Source: Hanleya hanleyi
Lineage: Eukaryota > Mollusca > Polyplacophora > Lepidopleurida > Hanleyidae
DNA length: 64,000 nucleotides
NCBI GenBank assembly: GCA_036873755.1
Contig: JAVTVY010020554.1
Coordinates: forward strand, 1 to 64,000
Direction of reading: 5' to 3'
Both the position numbers and the translations under genes were made by a program. Below are positions 46,736 to 55,657 of the stretch, piece after piece. Numbering within the stretch: the first letter of the stretch is position 1; the number at the start of each line of letters is the position of its first letter. Under the pieces are notes generated by a model that had not been told where the DNA came from, searched no databases, and saw only the letters and a program-made list of their open reading frames with translations.

Positions 46736-46790
46736 CCCTATTCTCCTTGTTCCTTGGGAACAAGGTAAGGAACAAGGAGAGTAGGGACGT
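46731..46790. repeat. Hairpin with 23-24-bp arms
   Basis: CGTCCCTATTCTCCTTGTTC and its complement (GAACAAGGAGAGTAGGGACG) flank a short loop of about 12 nt. One mismatch by eye. Confidence 0.8.
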
Positions 46791-47735
46791 AAACGTGACA
46801 CAAGCTGTCTATCGGCGTAGAATTGGACAGAATCATTGCGATAGGTGTACTCCAGGGATTCTTCCACATGGCAAGGAATATAGACCTAGCCAAGTGTACA
46901 TGGCTTCGTTTGTTCCTACTTGCTGGATAGAGCCGTAGGAGGAAGGAGGAGAGAACCCAAACAGAGTCAAGCACAACGCAAACACAAATATACATAAAAT
47001 AAATATAATAATTTATTCCCTCAGAAGAAATGGGCGATACACATATCACAGGACGATACAAACGCGCCTGTGAGACTCCCCACAGGAACGTACTTACAAT
47101 CAGGACGTATTCTCCCCCATCCAGGACGTGGCGTCCATATAATAAATAGAAAAGAAGGGACTTCAGTAGAATTTTGATTTGAAGAATTTTCCTGGCCAGG
47201 CGAATTTTGCACCTTTACTCCGGTCAATTCCAAGCTGCCACAAAGTAAACCAAAATGAAATGGTAAACAAAACCGTGTTAACTATTCCCCAGGCAGCATC
47301 ATACCTTACGGAATTCCGGCAGTGGAGCAGCCCAGATGATTGAAACTCGTAACAAAATATACTCCTAGAGCTTTGCCATAAATAACGGTGTGATCATTAA
47401 CATACACACATAAATTACCGTAGCACAGATACAAAACATGCTCACATCGGACAAAAGAAGACGCTAATAACTTATTTACTCATTTTAGACGTATTCATAA
47501 ACCACGAAAACGTACGTAGGAAATATAATATCAAAATATAGCACAAATGGGATCTCACCAGTTGAAACGTGAAACAAGGGAAATAACTCCCCTTACACTT
47601 CCACTCAAGACAATTTTTTCCCCCAAAACAAACATATTTTATCTAAAAACCAATTTTTAATATGTCTACAGTTCTTATATATTTTATTTAATGAGGCCGT
47701 GGCATCCAGCTCCTATCTCTGGAAATGATCATCGC
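46791..47735. other. No gene or repeat recognised
   Basis: Short open frames (46,747-47,233) without domain similarity; AT-rich. Confidence 0.5.
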
Positions 47736-47736
47736 A

Positions 47737-48075
47737 ACCTGTAACCATCTCGGTCATCTATACGCGGTAAGACTGACCCTGGCATCGTGTGTATCCATGT
47801 TCAGCCTACTTTCGGCAACTGCAGGATGGAATTTCCATAAATCAATACCACGTGACTTCGTCAGCCAATCAGCTAAAGTCTACCGACGTAACCCCAACGT
47901 AACTCCAACCTGTAACCCTCTCGGTCATCTATACGCGGTAAGACTGACCCTGGGATCGTGTGTAACCATTTCAGACTACTTTCGGCAACTTACAAGAGGG
48001 AATTTCCAGAAATCAATACCACGTGACTTCGTCAGCCAATCAGCTAAAGTCTACCGACGTAACTTCAACGTAACC
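47737..48075. repeat. Direct tandem duplication, about 169 bp
   Basis: CTGTAACCATCTCGGTCATC ... CGTAACCCCAACGTAACTCC (47,737-47,905) is repeated at 47,907-48,075 with few changes. The open frame 47,725-48,096 reads through both copies without a stop, but its composition gives no domain. Confidence 0.85.
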
Positions 48076-48119
48076 CGCCATTTTCGAGTCATGTGATGAT
48101 CTACTTGTTCAAAATTACA

Positions 48120-48665
48120 GATCTACCACACCTCTTGGATGATACGAAAGTTGTTCATACCTATATATTTTGTAAGCCCAGGCAATATCTGTTTCCGAGG
48201 TATGTATGAAAACCTATAATTTATCAGAGTTTTCGAGTCTGTTCTCCGCCGGATGAAGGCCGAACAGAATCCGGTAAAACACTGGATATCGCTCCGCGAT
48301 AATGGAGACACACGATTCGCAAGCCATCTTATGGATGGCGAAGTGTACGCAAATGACATAACTCGTCATTTTCGAGTCATGTGATGATCTACTTGCTCGA
48401 AATTTCAGATTCACCACACCTCTTGGATGAAGCGAAAGTTATACATACCTATATATTTTGTATGCCCAGGCAATATCTGTTTCAGAAGTGGTATGAAAAC
48501 CTGTAATTTATCAGATTTCTCGGGTCTGTTCTCCGCCGGATGAAGGCCGAACAGAATCTGGTAAAGTACTGGATATCGCTCCGCGATAATGGAGACACAC
48601 GGTTCGCAAGCCATCTTATGGATGGCCAAGTGTACGCAAATGTGATCATCGTTGTCTTTCCGTCC
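48120..48665. repeat. Direct duplication of about 300 bp
   Basis: The block starting ACCACACCTCTTGGATGA occurs at 48,123 and 48,413, and includes TGGATATCGCTCCGCGATAA in both. The plus-strand frame (KAEQNxVKxWISLRDNGDTR) and a minus-strand frame are both open in each copy. Confidence 0.85.
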
Positions 48666-48960
48666 TTTCCCTCGGTAAAGGACACCATCTCGTCTAGGCA
48701 GGCATGCTGTGGGCACCACTCCAAAGCCTCGAAAGGACCACTCTCAGTATTTACAGCAAGTCTGCGACGTTTCGCAGCATCACTCTCTTCCGTGAGGATC
48801 ACCCGCTCTGTCTTAGGACATCGGTGGATGCCTGGCTCAACGTACTGTTCATTTTTTCAACGAGCCGCCCCTCTACTCCTAGCATCAAGGCCTCCGCCTC
48901 GCTCTGCCCACAGCGATGTTTCTGTCACAGAAACACTGACTGGTAGTTTTCTCTGTTCAT
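48482..48960. other. Open frames of unknown nature on both strands
   Basis: A plus frame (48,540-48,962, 140 codons) and a minus frame (48,802-48,482, starting MILTEESDAAKRRRLAVNTE) overlap. Neither shows a family I recognise. The minus frame has a polar, protein-like composition (GPFEALEWCPQHACLDEMV) and could be an exon of an undetected gene or of a decayed element. Strand is undecided. Confidence 0.2.
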
Positions 48961-49147
48961 AGGAAAGCTCGGACAGATGTAAAGCATGGAAAGACAGTTT
49001 GAGCTGTTATTCAACTGTCTAAATAAAATATTTGGACTGCACAGGAAGAGTCTAACATCTTATAGTGTGTTGAAATGTTCTAGTATTATTAATGTACACT
49101 AGATGTTTGTATAGGTAATTGCATTCATCTATGGTGAGGAATGGATG

Positions 49148-49904
49148 AGTAGTATACAAAGAGTATTTGGAGGCCAATTGACCTCAGAAATTTGCATATG
49201 ACCTCTGTGACGTCACGCGACAGCCAATCAGAAGCGCGTATTGTGTCACATGGGGTCATGTGTGGTGGTGGGTGGTGGGTGGTGGGTTTAAGATGGCGGC
49301 TGTGGTGGTGGGTGGTGGGTGGTGGGTTTAAGATGGCGGCTGTGGTGGTGGGTGGTGGGTGGTGGGTTTAAGATGGCGGCTGTGGTGGCGGGTGGTGGGG
49401 GGTGGGTTTAAGATGGCGCTGTGGTGGATGGTGGAGTGGTGGGTTTAAGATGGCTGTGGTGGTGGGTGGTGGGTTTAAGATGGCGGCTGTGGTGGTGGGT
49501 GGTGGGTTTCCAAGATGGCAGCTGTGGTGGTGGGTGGTGGGTTTAAGATGGCGGCTGTGGTGGTGGGTGGTGGGTGGTGGGTTTAAGATGGCGGCTGTGG
49601 TGGTGGGTGGTGGGTAGTGGGTTTAAGATGGCGGCTGTGGTGGTGGGTGGTGGGTGGTGGGTTAACATAGGCGGCTGTGGTGGTGGGTGGTGGGTTTAAG
49701 ATGGCGGCTGTGGTGGTGGGTGGTGGGTGGTGGGTTTTTAAGATGGCGGCTGTGAAAGATGTATTCATCCGCGGTGATGCGGTCATGTCTGGCGGTGATT
49801 CGGTCGCGGGAAAAATCCTTCCGCGGAGAAAAAGTAGTCCCTAGATAAAATGGTCCGATGGGGTCGAGTGAGGTATCAAAGTGAAGCTTATGTGAGGGGG
49901 CATC
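49148..49904 (+). repeat. Polinton left terminal inverted repeat
   Basis: Starts AGTAGTATAC; shares AATTTGCATAT, CAGCCAATCAGAAGCG and TATTGTGTCACATGGGGT with the right copy, then the G-rich minisatellite, then an almost identical stretch (49,742-49,904) with GCGGTGATGCGGTCATGTCT. Similarity ends at GGGGGCATC. Confidence 0.92.
49256..49755 (+). repeat. TIR minisatellite (GGTGGTGGG...TTTAAGATGGCGGCT), left
   Basis: About 12 units of 33-41 bp, each a G-rich GTGGTGGTGGGTGGTGGG tract followed by TTTAAGATGGCGGCT. Nine exact AAGATGGCGGC copies: 49,290, 49,330, 49,370, 49,478, 49,545, 49,585, 49,625, 49,698 and 49,740. Gly/Trp-rich open frames across it are repeat artefacts. Confidence 0.95.
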
Positions 49905-50505
49905 TGACTGGACTAGTGGGTTTGAACTAGCGTCATTCTGCGCATGCGCGGTGGCCCAAGGGTCTGGAAATAGCCGTGTTGGGAGCTAGCGAAGCCAATA
50001 ATGGTCCATTGGGGTCATATGAGGTATCAAAGTGAAGCTTAGGTGAAGGGGCATCTGACTGGACTAGTGTGTTGACATAGCGTCATTCTGCGCATGCGCG
50101 GTGGCCCAAGGGTATGGAAATAGCCGTGTTGGGAGCTAGGGGAGCCACTAATAGTCCAGTGGGGTCATATGAGGTATCCATGTGAAGCATTCGTGAAGGA
50201 GCATCTGACTGGACTAGGGGGGTTGAACTAGCGTCATTCTGCGCATGCGCGGTGGCCCAAGGGTATGGAAATAGCCGTGTTGGAGCTAGGGGAGTTACTA
50301 CTGGTCCAGTGGGGTCGAGTGAGGTATCAAAGTGAAGCCTAGGTGAAGGGGCATCTGACTGGACTAGTGGGGTTGAACTATCGGCATTCTGCGCATGCGC
50401 ATAGACGTTTTGGGCTGATGGGGAGTCCCTAATGGTGCAATGGGGTCGAGTGAGGTATCCAAGTGAAGCCTAGGTGAAGGGGCATCTGATGGGTTGGGTG
50501 TGCGG
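49845..50505 (+). repeat. 150-bp tandem repeat next to the left TIR, with GCGCATGCGC in each unit
   Basis: Four and a half units starting GGTCCGATGGGGTCGAGTGA; the palindrome TGCGCATGCGC falls at 49,939, 50,089, 50,240 and 50,390, i.e. a 150-151-bp period. The fourth unit is shortened after the palindrome. The first unit overlaps the TIR. It lies upstream of the first TATA box (50,592) and is probably a regulatory region or part of a replication/packaging end. Confidence 0.9.
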
Positions 50506-50589
50506 TAGGAATATCATTCTTTTGGACTAACCCACCAGAATAGTACGTATCACGGACTACACCCGACGTCTAGGCGCGCATGTGTGACC

Positions 50590-50600
50590 TGGTCTATAAA
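50590..50600 (+). promoter_or_regulatory. TATA box upstream of Polinton ORF1
   Basis: TCTATAAAAC at 50,590-50,599, 58 nt before the ORF1 ATG. The same placement (46-58 nt before a start) recurs at 50,993, 51,575 and 52,056 for the next three genes and at 53,169 for the TM protein. Confidence 0.65.
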
Positions 50601-50647
50601 ACACGTCCCTCTGGATCCTACACCTTCATTTCTACGGTTGCAGAGCC

Positions 50648-50989
50648 ATGGCGGAGACCCAGCCCCATGCGACTCGCATTTTACAGTATGCCACCGTGGT
50701 GAATTCATTCACGGGTTACCGAGCAGTGGTCCGGTCCATGTTTGCAGATGGCGACGACAACGAGGTTTGCAGATGGCGACGACAACGAGTGATCCTGAAC
50801 GAGTTCACAGAAGCGGTCCTCCACAGAGTGCACTCGATGGAGAGGCGTGCCATCACTCACCACTACTGGACTATGACAGCCATCCTTGATGCTAGGGCTA
50901 TGGACCACGAGCGCTCACGCCGGAACCAGCACCGGCTGGTTGTCCTCATACTAGTCTGTGCCCTATTGACCCTGGCGCTGTGGTATTGA
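50648..50989 (+). CDS. Polinton ORF1, small protein with C-terminal membrane segment
   Basis: 113 residues. Unrecognised. The N-terminal 90 residues are polar with many His and Arg (VRSMFADGDDNEVCRWRRQR), and the C-terminus is a single hydrophobic segment (LVVLILVCALLTLALWY, about residues 96-112), so a tail-anchored membrane protein is likely. A short internal duplication (TTTGCAGATGGCGACGACAA at 50,740 and 50,766) is present; the second copy is read in another frame. The start at 50,648 follows a TATA box by 58 nt. No homolog recalled. Confidence 0.6.
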   Translation: MAETQPHATRILQYATVVNSFTGYRAVVRSMFADGDDNEVCRWRRQRVILNEFTEAVLHRVHSMERRAITHHYWTMTAILDARAMDHERSRRNQHRLVVLILVCALLTLALWY

Positions 50990-50992
50990 CAC

Positions 50993-51000
50993 TATAAATA
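50993..51000 (+). promoter_or_regulatory. TATA box for unknown protein A
   Basis: TATAAATA at 50,993-51,000, 58 nt before the ATG at 51,051. Confidence 0.65.
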
Positions 51001-51050
51001 CCAGGGTCAGGCAGAGTGTGTGTCATTCACCGTTCGACATTGGAGCAAGC

Positions 51051-51548
51051 ATGTCATCCGTCCTACGAGCCATCCTGCCCCTTACACCCCAGGTGGGGTT
51101 ACACGTCTATGAAGATAAAGTCACCCTGGTGGAAGACCGTGGAGCTATTTGCTGGGCGCCCGCTGAGACCATATCGAATACGGTGACACTACCTCGTGAC
51201 GGCTGGACCAAATTTAAACGGGTGTTGAGCAGCGAGCTCGACGGAAACCTCATCCACATAGACAATGCCATCTACGTATACCGTACCTCCCTCTTCCTAC
51301 GCCTGGGCCGCTACCAAGATGCTACGCGAGGCTTCACCCTACACCCCGATCTGTGGTCAGCCTTGGAGAAAGTGGTGCCTATTGTGGACCAGCTGTTTAC
51401 ACCGGACGAGCGATCATCAGACCAGTTGGCGTGGGCTCGTGCTATTGAGGACGCGCTGGCTGAACCTCATGAACAACTACATGAACCCGACGACGATGCC
51501 ATTGATTACCCGGCTGGACTCAGTCAGCCCAATGACATGACCACCTGA
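51051..51548 (+). CDS. Polinton unknown protein A (paralog of B)
   Basis: 165 residues from the ATG at 51,051; intact. Middle region: DGWTKFKRVLSSELDGNLIH (about residues 44-63), then a basic, Tyr-rich strand and FTLHPDLWSALE (about 96-107), followed by an acidic tail ending in Asp/Glu/Pro-rich sequence. The next gene encodes a clear paralog (GWTKFKRVLSGELDGDLIH, FTLHPDLWSALE). No membrane segment, signal peptide or known motif. Upstream open sequence without ATG extends to 51,018, but the ATG lies 58 nt after a TATA box, so I start there. I do not recognise the family. Confidence 0.7.
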   Translation: MSSVLRAILPLTPQVGLHVYEDKVTLVEDRGAICWAPAETISNTVTLPRDGWTKFKRVLSSELDGNLIHIDNAIYVYRTSLFLRLGRYQDATRGFTLHPDLWSALEKVVPIVDQLFTPDERSSDQLAWARAIEDALAEPHEQLHEPDDDAIDYPAGLSQPNDMTT

Positions 51549-51574
51549 TCCTTTGATCTCACGGGGTTCTCCCT

Positions 51575-51582
51575 ATAAATAC
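51575..51582 (+). promoter_or_regulatory. TATA box for unknown protein B
   Basis: TATAAATA at about 51,575-51,582, 46 nt before the ATG at 51,621. Confidence 0.65.
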
Positions 51583-51620
51583 GAGAGACAGTGAAATCTG
51601 GTACCATTCACGTACTGACC

Positions 51621-52072
51621 ATGACGGAGCATATAGTACTGGCGTATTTCAGGTTTTCCTGCACGTGTATGCGGATAAGGTCGATATCATGGAGGAGGTG
51701 GTGGGAGACACGGACCCTACACAACCGTGCCCGGCTCACATTCGTCTGTCCCGGGAGGGCTGGACCAAATTCAAACGGGTGTTGTCTGGTGAACTGGACG
51801 GCGACCTCATCCACTTGTGTCACGATGTGTACATCCGACGCGGCCCTTTCTTTGCTCAATTGGCTCGGCTAGATGGAGGTACAGTGCATTTTACCCTTCA
51901 CCCTGATCTATGGTCTGCATTGGAAGATGCCGTGGTAGATGTGGATGAAGTGCTTATCAAGCGGTCATCAGACGAGTTGGACTGGTCATTTACCATGGCC
52001 ACTGTGGAAGTCCACGAAGAAAATCAGAAAGAAACTCCGGCCCAAGATACACCCGTTATAAATAAACGATAG
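51621..52072 (+). pseudogene. Polinton unknown protein B (paralog of A), 5' frame change
   Basis: The part 51,665-52,072 reads EDIMEEV-type sequence followed by REGWTKFKRVLSGELDGDL and FTLHPDLWSALEDAV, matching protein A over about 90 residues. The TATA-proximal ATG at 51,621 opens a different frame that shares the expected start spacing. The N-terminal 15 or so codons and the body are therefore in different frames, joined near 51,650-51,665. An internal ATG at 51,689 is in the body frame. So this is a frameshifted copy, or translation starts late. The C-terminus (EENQKETPAQDTP) is unlike A. Confidence 0.6.
52056..52065 (+). promoter_or_regulatory. TATA box for the integrase gene, inside the end of protein B
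   Basis: GTTATAAATAAAC at about 52,055-52,067 overlaps the last codons of protein B and lies about 44 nt before the integrase ATG at 52,101. Confidence 0.65.
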
Positions 52073-52100
52073 AGCCAGGGTCCATCATCATTTTGTCACC

Positions 52101-53172
52101 ATGAAGCGCTGGGAGAAGGTGTTGGATAACTTATACTACAGTCCCGACAGTCCGGCGGCCTATAGTGCATTGTCGGCTCTCTATCGAGCGGCCAAACCCC
52201 AGGGATACAACGTGCCCAAGTCCGAGATTGGTTAAGAAAACAAGACACCTATACCTTACATCGAGCTGTCCGTCGCCATTTTCTACGGAACCGGGTCATC
52301 GTGGGAGGAATAGATGCCCAGTGGCAAGCGGATTTGGTCGATATGAGCGCCTTTGCCAAACACAACGATGGGAATCGGTATATCTTGACGTGCATCGATA
52401 TTCTATCCAAGTATGCGTGGGTGGTACCCATCCGGACGAAAACGGGGACAAATCTCATAGCGGCGTTCAAAGACATCTTCAAGACCGGGCGCAAACCTTT
52501 GTATTTGCAAACCGACGAAGGCACGGAATTCCTCAACAGACCGTTCCAAGCCTTTCTCAAGAAACAGAAGGTGTTTTCTTCCATACGTACAACGAGACCA
52601 AGGCTTCCGTGGTGGAAAGGTTCAACAGGACATTCAAAGGCCGCATGTATAAATATTTCACCTATAAGAATACAAGGCGGTACATCGATGTTCTACCGAA
52701 ACTGGTGAGGGGTTACAATCGAGCCTATCATCGAAGTATACAGAGAGCCCCCATTACCGTGACCCAACGCAATGAAGCCCAAGTCCGGCGTGTCTTGTAC
52801 CCCATGCCATCGCAACGAGCACCGAAGGCGATGTTCAAGGTCGGGGACCCTGTACGGATCAGTAAAGTCAAGGGCAAGTTCGAGAAAAGTTACTTGCCCA
52901 ACTGGAGCGATGAGCACTTCCTGATTAAACGGCGCCTACCCCGACAGCGGCGAGTCTATGAACTGGAAGATCTTCAAGGGGAACCGTTGCTAGGGACGTT
53001 TTACGAGACGGAATTACAGCCTGTCGTAAAAACACAGCAAGACTACTACACGGTGGAGCAGATTTTGAAAACGGAACGTCGACGTGGCAAACTGTTTCAT
53101 TTCGTCAAATGGCAAGGCTGGCCCAGTTCCTTCAATTCCTGGGTCGCTGCCAACCAGGTGAAACGACTATAA
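52101..53172 (+). pseudogene. Polinton-type integrase (rve, D-D-E) with C-terminal chromodomain, two frameshifts
   Basis: It starts MKRWEKVLDNLYYSPDSP; a frame change near 52,225 leads to RKQDTYTLHRAVRRHF and the catalytic core: WQADLVDM (first Asp, about 52,331), LQTDEGTEF (second Asp, about 52,511). A second frame change near 52,575 leads to NETKASVVERFNRT (Glu, about 52,611). Then follow SRRY-type and NRAYHRSIQRAPITV linkers, an SH3-like region (FKVGDPVRISKVKGKFEK) and a chromodomain (VEQILKTERRRGKLFHFVKW). The three acidic residues are present. The family integrates the element's DNA. About 357 codons in total, as usual for Polintons. The breaks make it non-functional as read. Confidence 0.93.
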
Positions 53173-53175
53173 AGC
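53169..53175 (+). promoter_or_regulatory. TATA box upstream of TM/Thr-rich protein
   Basis: GACTATAAAGCC at about 53,166-53,177 overlaps the integrase stop and lies about 45 nt before the ATG at 53,215. Confidence 0.6.
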
Positions 53176-53214
53176 CAGACACCACTGCCGTCCTCCTACA
53201 TTCCACGTCCGACC

Positions 53215-53665
53215 ATGAACACGGTGCAACCGTCTCTGAACACAGCGTCTTCCAAAACGCGCAAAGCGCAAGTAAGCTTTGGGGTGATAGTGCTAACCCT
53301 GCTGAGTGTGTTGTACGCAGGTGTGTTTTACGATGTAGCCTATGTCAGTATGTTACTTAACCAACTGAGAACACCAGCCATCAGTGAAACGGGTCTACAG
53401 AGAGCACCAGTCGTATCGAGCCCAGTCACCACCACACCCCGTGTACAAGCCACGTCGAGTGTAAGCTCTACACTTACACCAAGTACACCTACTACGTCTC
53501 AAGACCCACCGGATTTCATCCCTCACAGTGAACCGACAACAACGACCCACGTTGTACCCATCACCACCATCATCATCCCTGAACGTGAACAGACAACGAC
53601 GACCGACGTTGTACCCACCACCGCTCCAGTTCACTCGTACCAAATTTACAAGAGTGGGTTACCAC
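53215..53665 (+). CDS. Polinton TM protein with Thr/Pro-rich tail
   Basis: From the ATG at 53,215: 20 polar residues, one membrane segment (VSFGVIVLTLLSVLYAGVFY, about residues 21-40), then a long Ser/Thr/Pro-rich stalk (TTTTHVVPITTIIIPE repeated as TTTTDVVPTTAP). The stalk looks like a type II or mucin-like surface protein. The frame stays open to 54,048, but beyond about 53,665 the DNA encodes the ATPase in another frame, so the true 3' end is uncertain (a frameshift or an overlap). Function unknown. Confidence 0.5.
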
Positions 53666-54282
53666 GACAGCGGATACACCTCGAACCATGGATGGCAGCA
53701 TCCCTTCACGTGTCTCATCGCAGGACCGACGGGTTCCGGCAAAACGCACTTCGTCCGGAAGCTCCTCGAACACGCCGACAGCATGATCACTCCACCCATT
53801 GCCAGAGTCGTGTGGTGTTACGGAGAATGGCAGGAAGCGTGTGCAGCAATGCCCCACATCACGTTCGTGGAAGGCCTACCCTAACCTGGCCGTTTGGAAC
53901 TGTTACCTTGGTGGTTCTGGATGATCATGGCGGAGACGGATGCGCCAGGTCACCCAACTCTTTACCAAAGGCAGCCATCGACGGCTCAGCATCATCTACA
54001 TTGTGCAGAATGTTCGGTAAAACAAAGAACATCGGAACATCAGCTTAAATGCCCACTACACCAGTGGTCTTCAAAAACCCCAGAGATACCACTCAACTGC
54101 TGCACCTGGCGAGACAGATGTATCCCGGCCGCACACCGTTTGCATTGGAAGCCTTTAAAGATGCCACAACCCCTCAGCACGGATATATGCTCTTCGACCT
54201 GAAGCAAACCACCCCCGACCACCTTCGACTACGGACCGGCATCTTTCCCGGAGAGACTCACCACGTGTACATGCAAAAATAA
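53640..54282 (+). pseudogene. Polinton packaging ATPase (A32/FtsK-like), multiple frameshifts
   Basis: Walker A is intact in one frame (HPFTCLIAGPTGSGKTHF, about 53,700-53,755), followed by WCYGEWQEAC and ITFVEGLP. Walker B (LVVLDD, about 53,911-53,928) is in a second frame. Then VTQLFTKGSHRRLSIIYIVQ (about 53,945-54,015) is in a third, and VVFKNPRDTTQLLHLARQMY to the end (HHVYMQK, stop 54,282) is in the second again. At least three frame changes separate motifs that are contiguous in the family. The enzyme motor packages viral DNA in related Polintons and large DNA viruses. This copy is inactive unless the indels are assembly errors. Confidence 0.88.
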
Positions 54283-54285
54283 TGT

Positions 54286-54334
54286 AAACACACCTACAGT
54301 GGCTCCCCCAGCTGGGGTGTGTGTGTTTTGATGA
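54286..54334 (+). terminator. Hairpin after the ATPase gene
   Basis: AAACACACC and GGTGTGTGTGTTT pair around GGCTCCCCCAGCTG; a GATAATAAAAAAG tract follows at 54,339. It may mark the 3' end of the early genes. Functional role inferred. Confidence 0.3.
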
Positions 54335-54435
54335 TGGGGATAATAAAAAAGAATGAATACCACAGCAGGGTTGATTTTTGTCTCTGAAGTAGATAAAAAG
54401 AGCAGAATTGTGGGTTCTAGCATTAGTTGTACAGG

Positions 54436-54776
54436 ATGTCTGCGCGAGTACGGAAGCACGCTCCCACGCTCCGTGTATTGAAGACGGCCCCACTGAGTTG
54501 GTCGAACCATTGTACGCGGTGCGGACCTGACCTTTGTACGCTGTCTGTGTGCGAGATCGGGTACAACCTGTTAAAAGGCAACGTACCACTGACTCCGGCT
54601 CAGAAGACCAAGTTGGCCAAGCATAAGACAGGTCTCCGAACCCTAGTCCATAAGCGGGTCCCACAAACACAAAGAAAAAGGTGTTACATAAAGGCGGCTT
54701 TCTCGGGGCCATCTTAGCATCGTTGGCCGCTTCCGTGTTGGGTCCAGTATTGGGTGGACTCTTCGGCCGACAATGA
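54436..54776 (+). pseudogene. Polinton small late protein (LLKGNVPLTPAQK family), one frameshift
   Basis: It starts MSARVRKHAPTLRVLKTAP and carries the block LLKGNVPLTPAQKTKLAKHK, a very characteristic sequence of a small protein found next to capsid genes in animal Polintons and adintoviruses. A frame change near 54,670, in an A-rich tract (AAACACAAAGAAAAAG), leads to a hydrophobic Gly/Ala/Leu tail (GGFLGAILASLAASVLG, 54,690-54,740) and a stop at 54,774-54,776. The tail suggests a membrane-active or core peptide; exact function is not established. The stop overlaps the next start (ATGA). Confidence 0.75.
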
Positions 54777-55624
54777 ACCACACGAAAAAAATGGTCCTCG
54801 TCGAACCACGGTTCCTTCAAAACCTCAATCACCGTACTCCGTACACTCTACGGTGAAAACGATAAACACCCTCAATGAAGAGATGCAACAGATCTTACAA
54901 CGGCCGGGGTTAAGCGACAGTGAGAAAGTACAACAGTACAATGAAACGCTTCAACGGTACATGACGTTCATGGACCAATACAAAACCCTCTCTACCCCAC
55001 CACACACCACCACCACCACGTGACAGACCGCCGACCTCAGCACCGCTCCAACAGCCGCCATTACCAGGGTAGCCCACAGCCCCACAGTGGGTGGAGAAGA
55101 CGAAGTGCTTTGAAGAGTGTACTGCCTCGTTCAAGAAACAAGCTGGCCTGGTATTACAACGGATGAAACGGGTCCCTACATGACTCCGGAATGATAGGCA
55201 CGACTCCTGGTACAGAATCAGGTGGTCCCCGGCACCCACATGACGGATTTAGTGGACGACCACTGGTACGTCAACGCAGATCGCACACGGATCCTCGAGG
55301 ATGAGAGTCTTCGCTCAAGGCTTGAAAGACATGCATGTACCACAGGAATTGGTGGGGAACCCCCACCGCTGGGCCTTTATGCAGCAAACCCAGCAATCGC
55401 CGAGTCGTGCACCACGACAGATTCCACAACCTTGGGAATCCGAATGGGAACCAGAGTCACCCCCCAAAACTCCACCACCACCACAACGGGCACCTTCTTT
55501 TCAGACCTTTAAAAAACCACCCTTGATCAGGACACCGCACATTTCCAGAGCCGTGACACGTAGCAAGTCAACGCGACGAACACGACGCCGGACACAACCA
55601 CCCAAGGTCTGGAACACCTATTAA
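54773..55624 (+). pseudogene. Polinton late protein (MVLVEPRFL / NPHRWAF family), several frameshifts
   Basis: It begins at 54,773 (MNHTKKMVLVEPRFLQNLN) overlapping the previous stop. A second frame carries TLNEEMQQILQRPGLSDSEK (54,868-54,930), a third GTHMTDLVDD (about 55,228-55,258), and a fourth part VFAQGLKDMHVPQELVGNP (about 55,306-55,365) with a basic, Pro-rich end (SKSTRRTRRRTQPPK; stop 55,622-55,624). The order of these blocks is that of one protein of Polintons, so I treat it as a single broken gene. Stops at 55,021 and others interrupt it. Function unknown; the basic tail suggests a virion or DNA-associated role. Confidence 0.6.
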
Positions 55625-55657
55625 AACCAACAGCAGCAGCAGGACAGCTCAGTCGCC

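Noticed and set aside
52165..52560. First 130 codons of the long frame covering the integrase
   Set aside because: Out of frame with the integrase core; only its part after about 52,575 is real.
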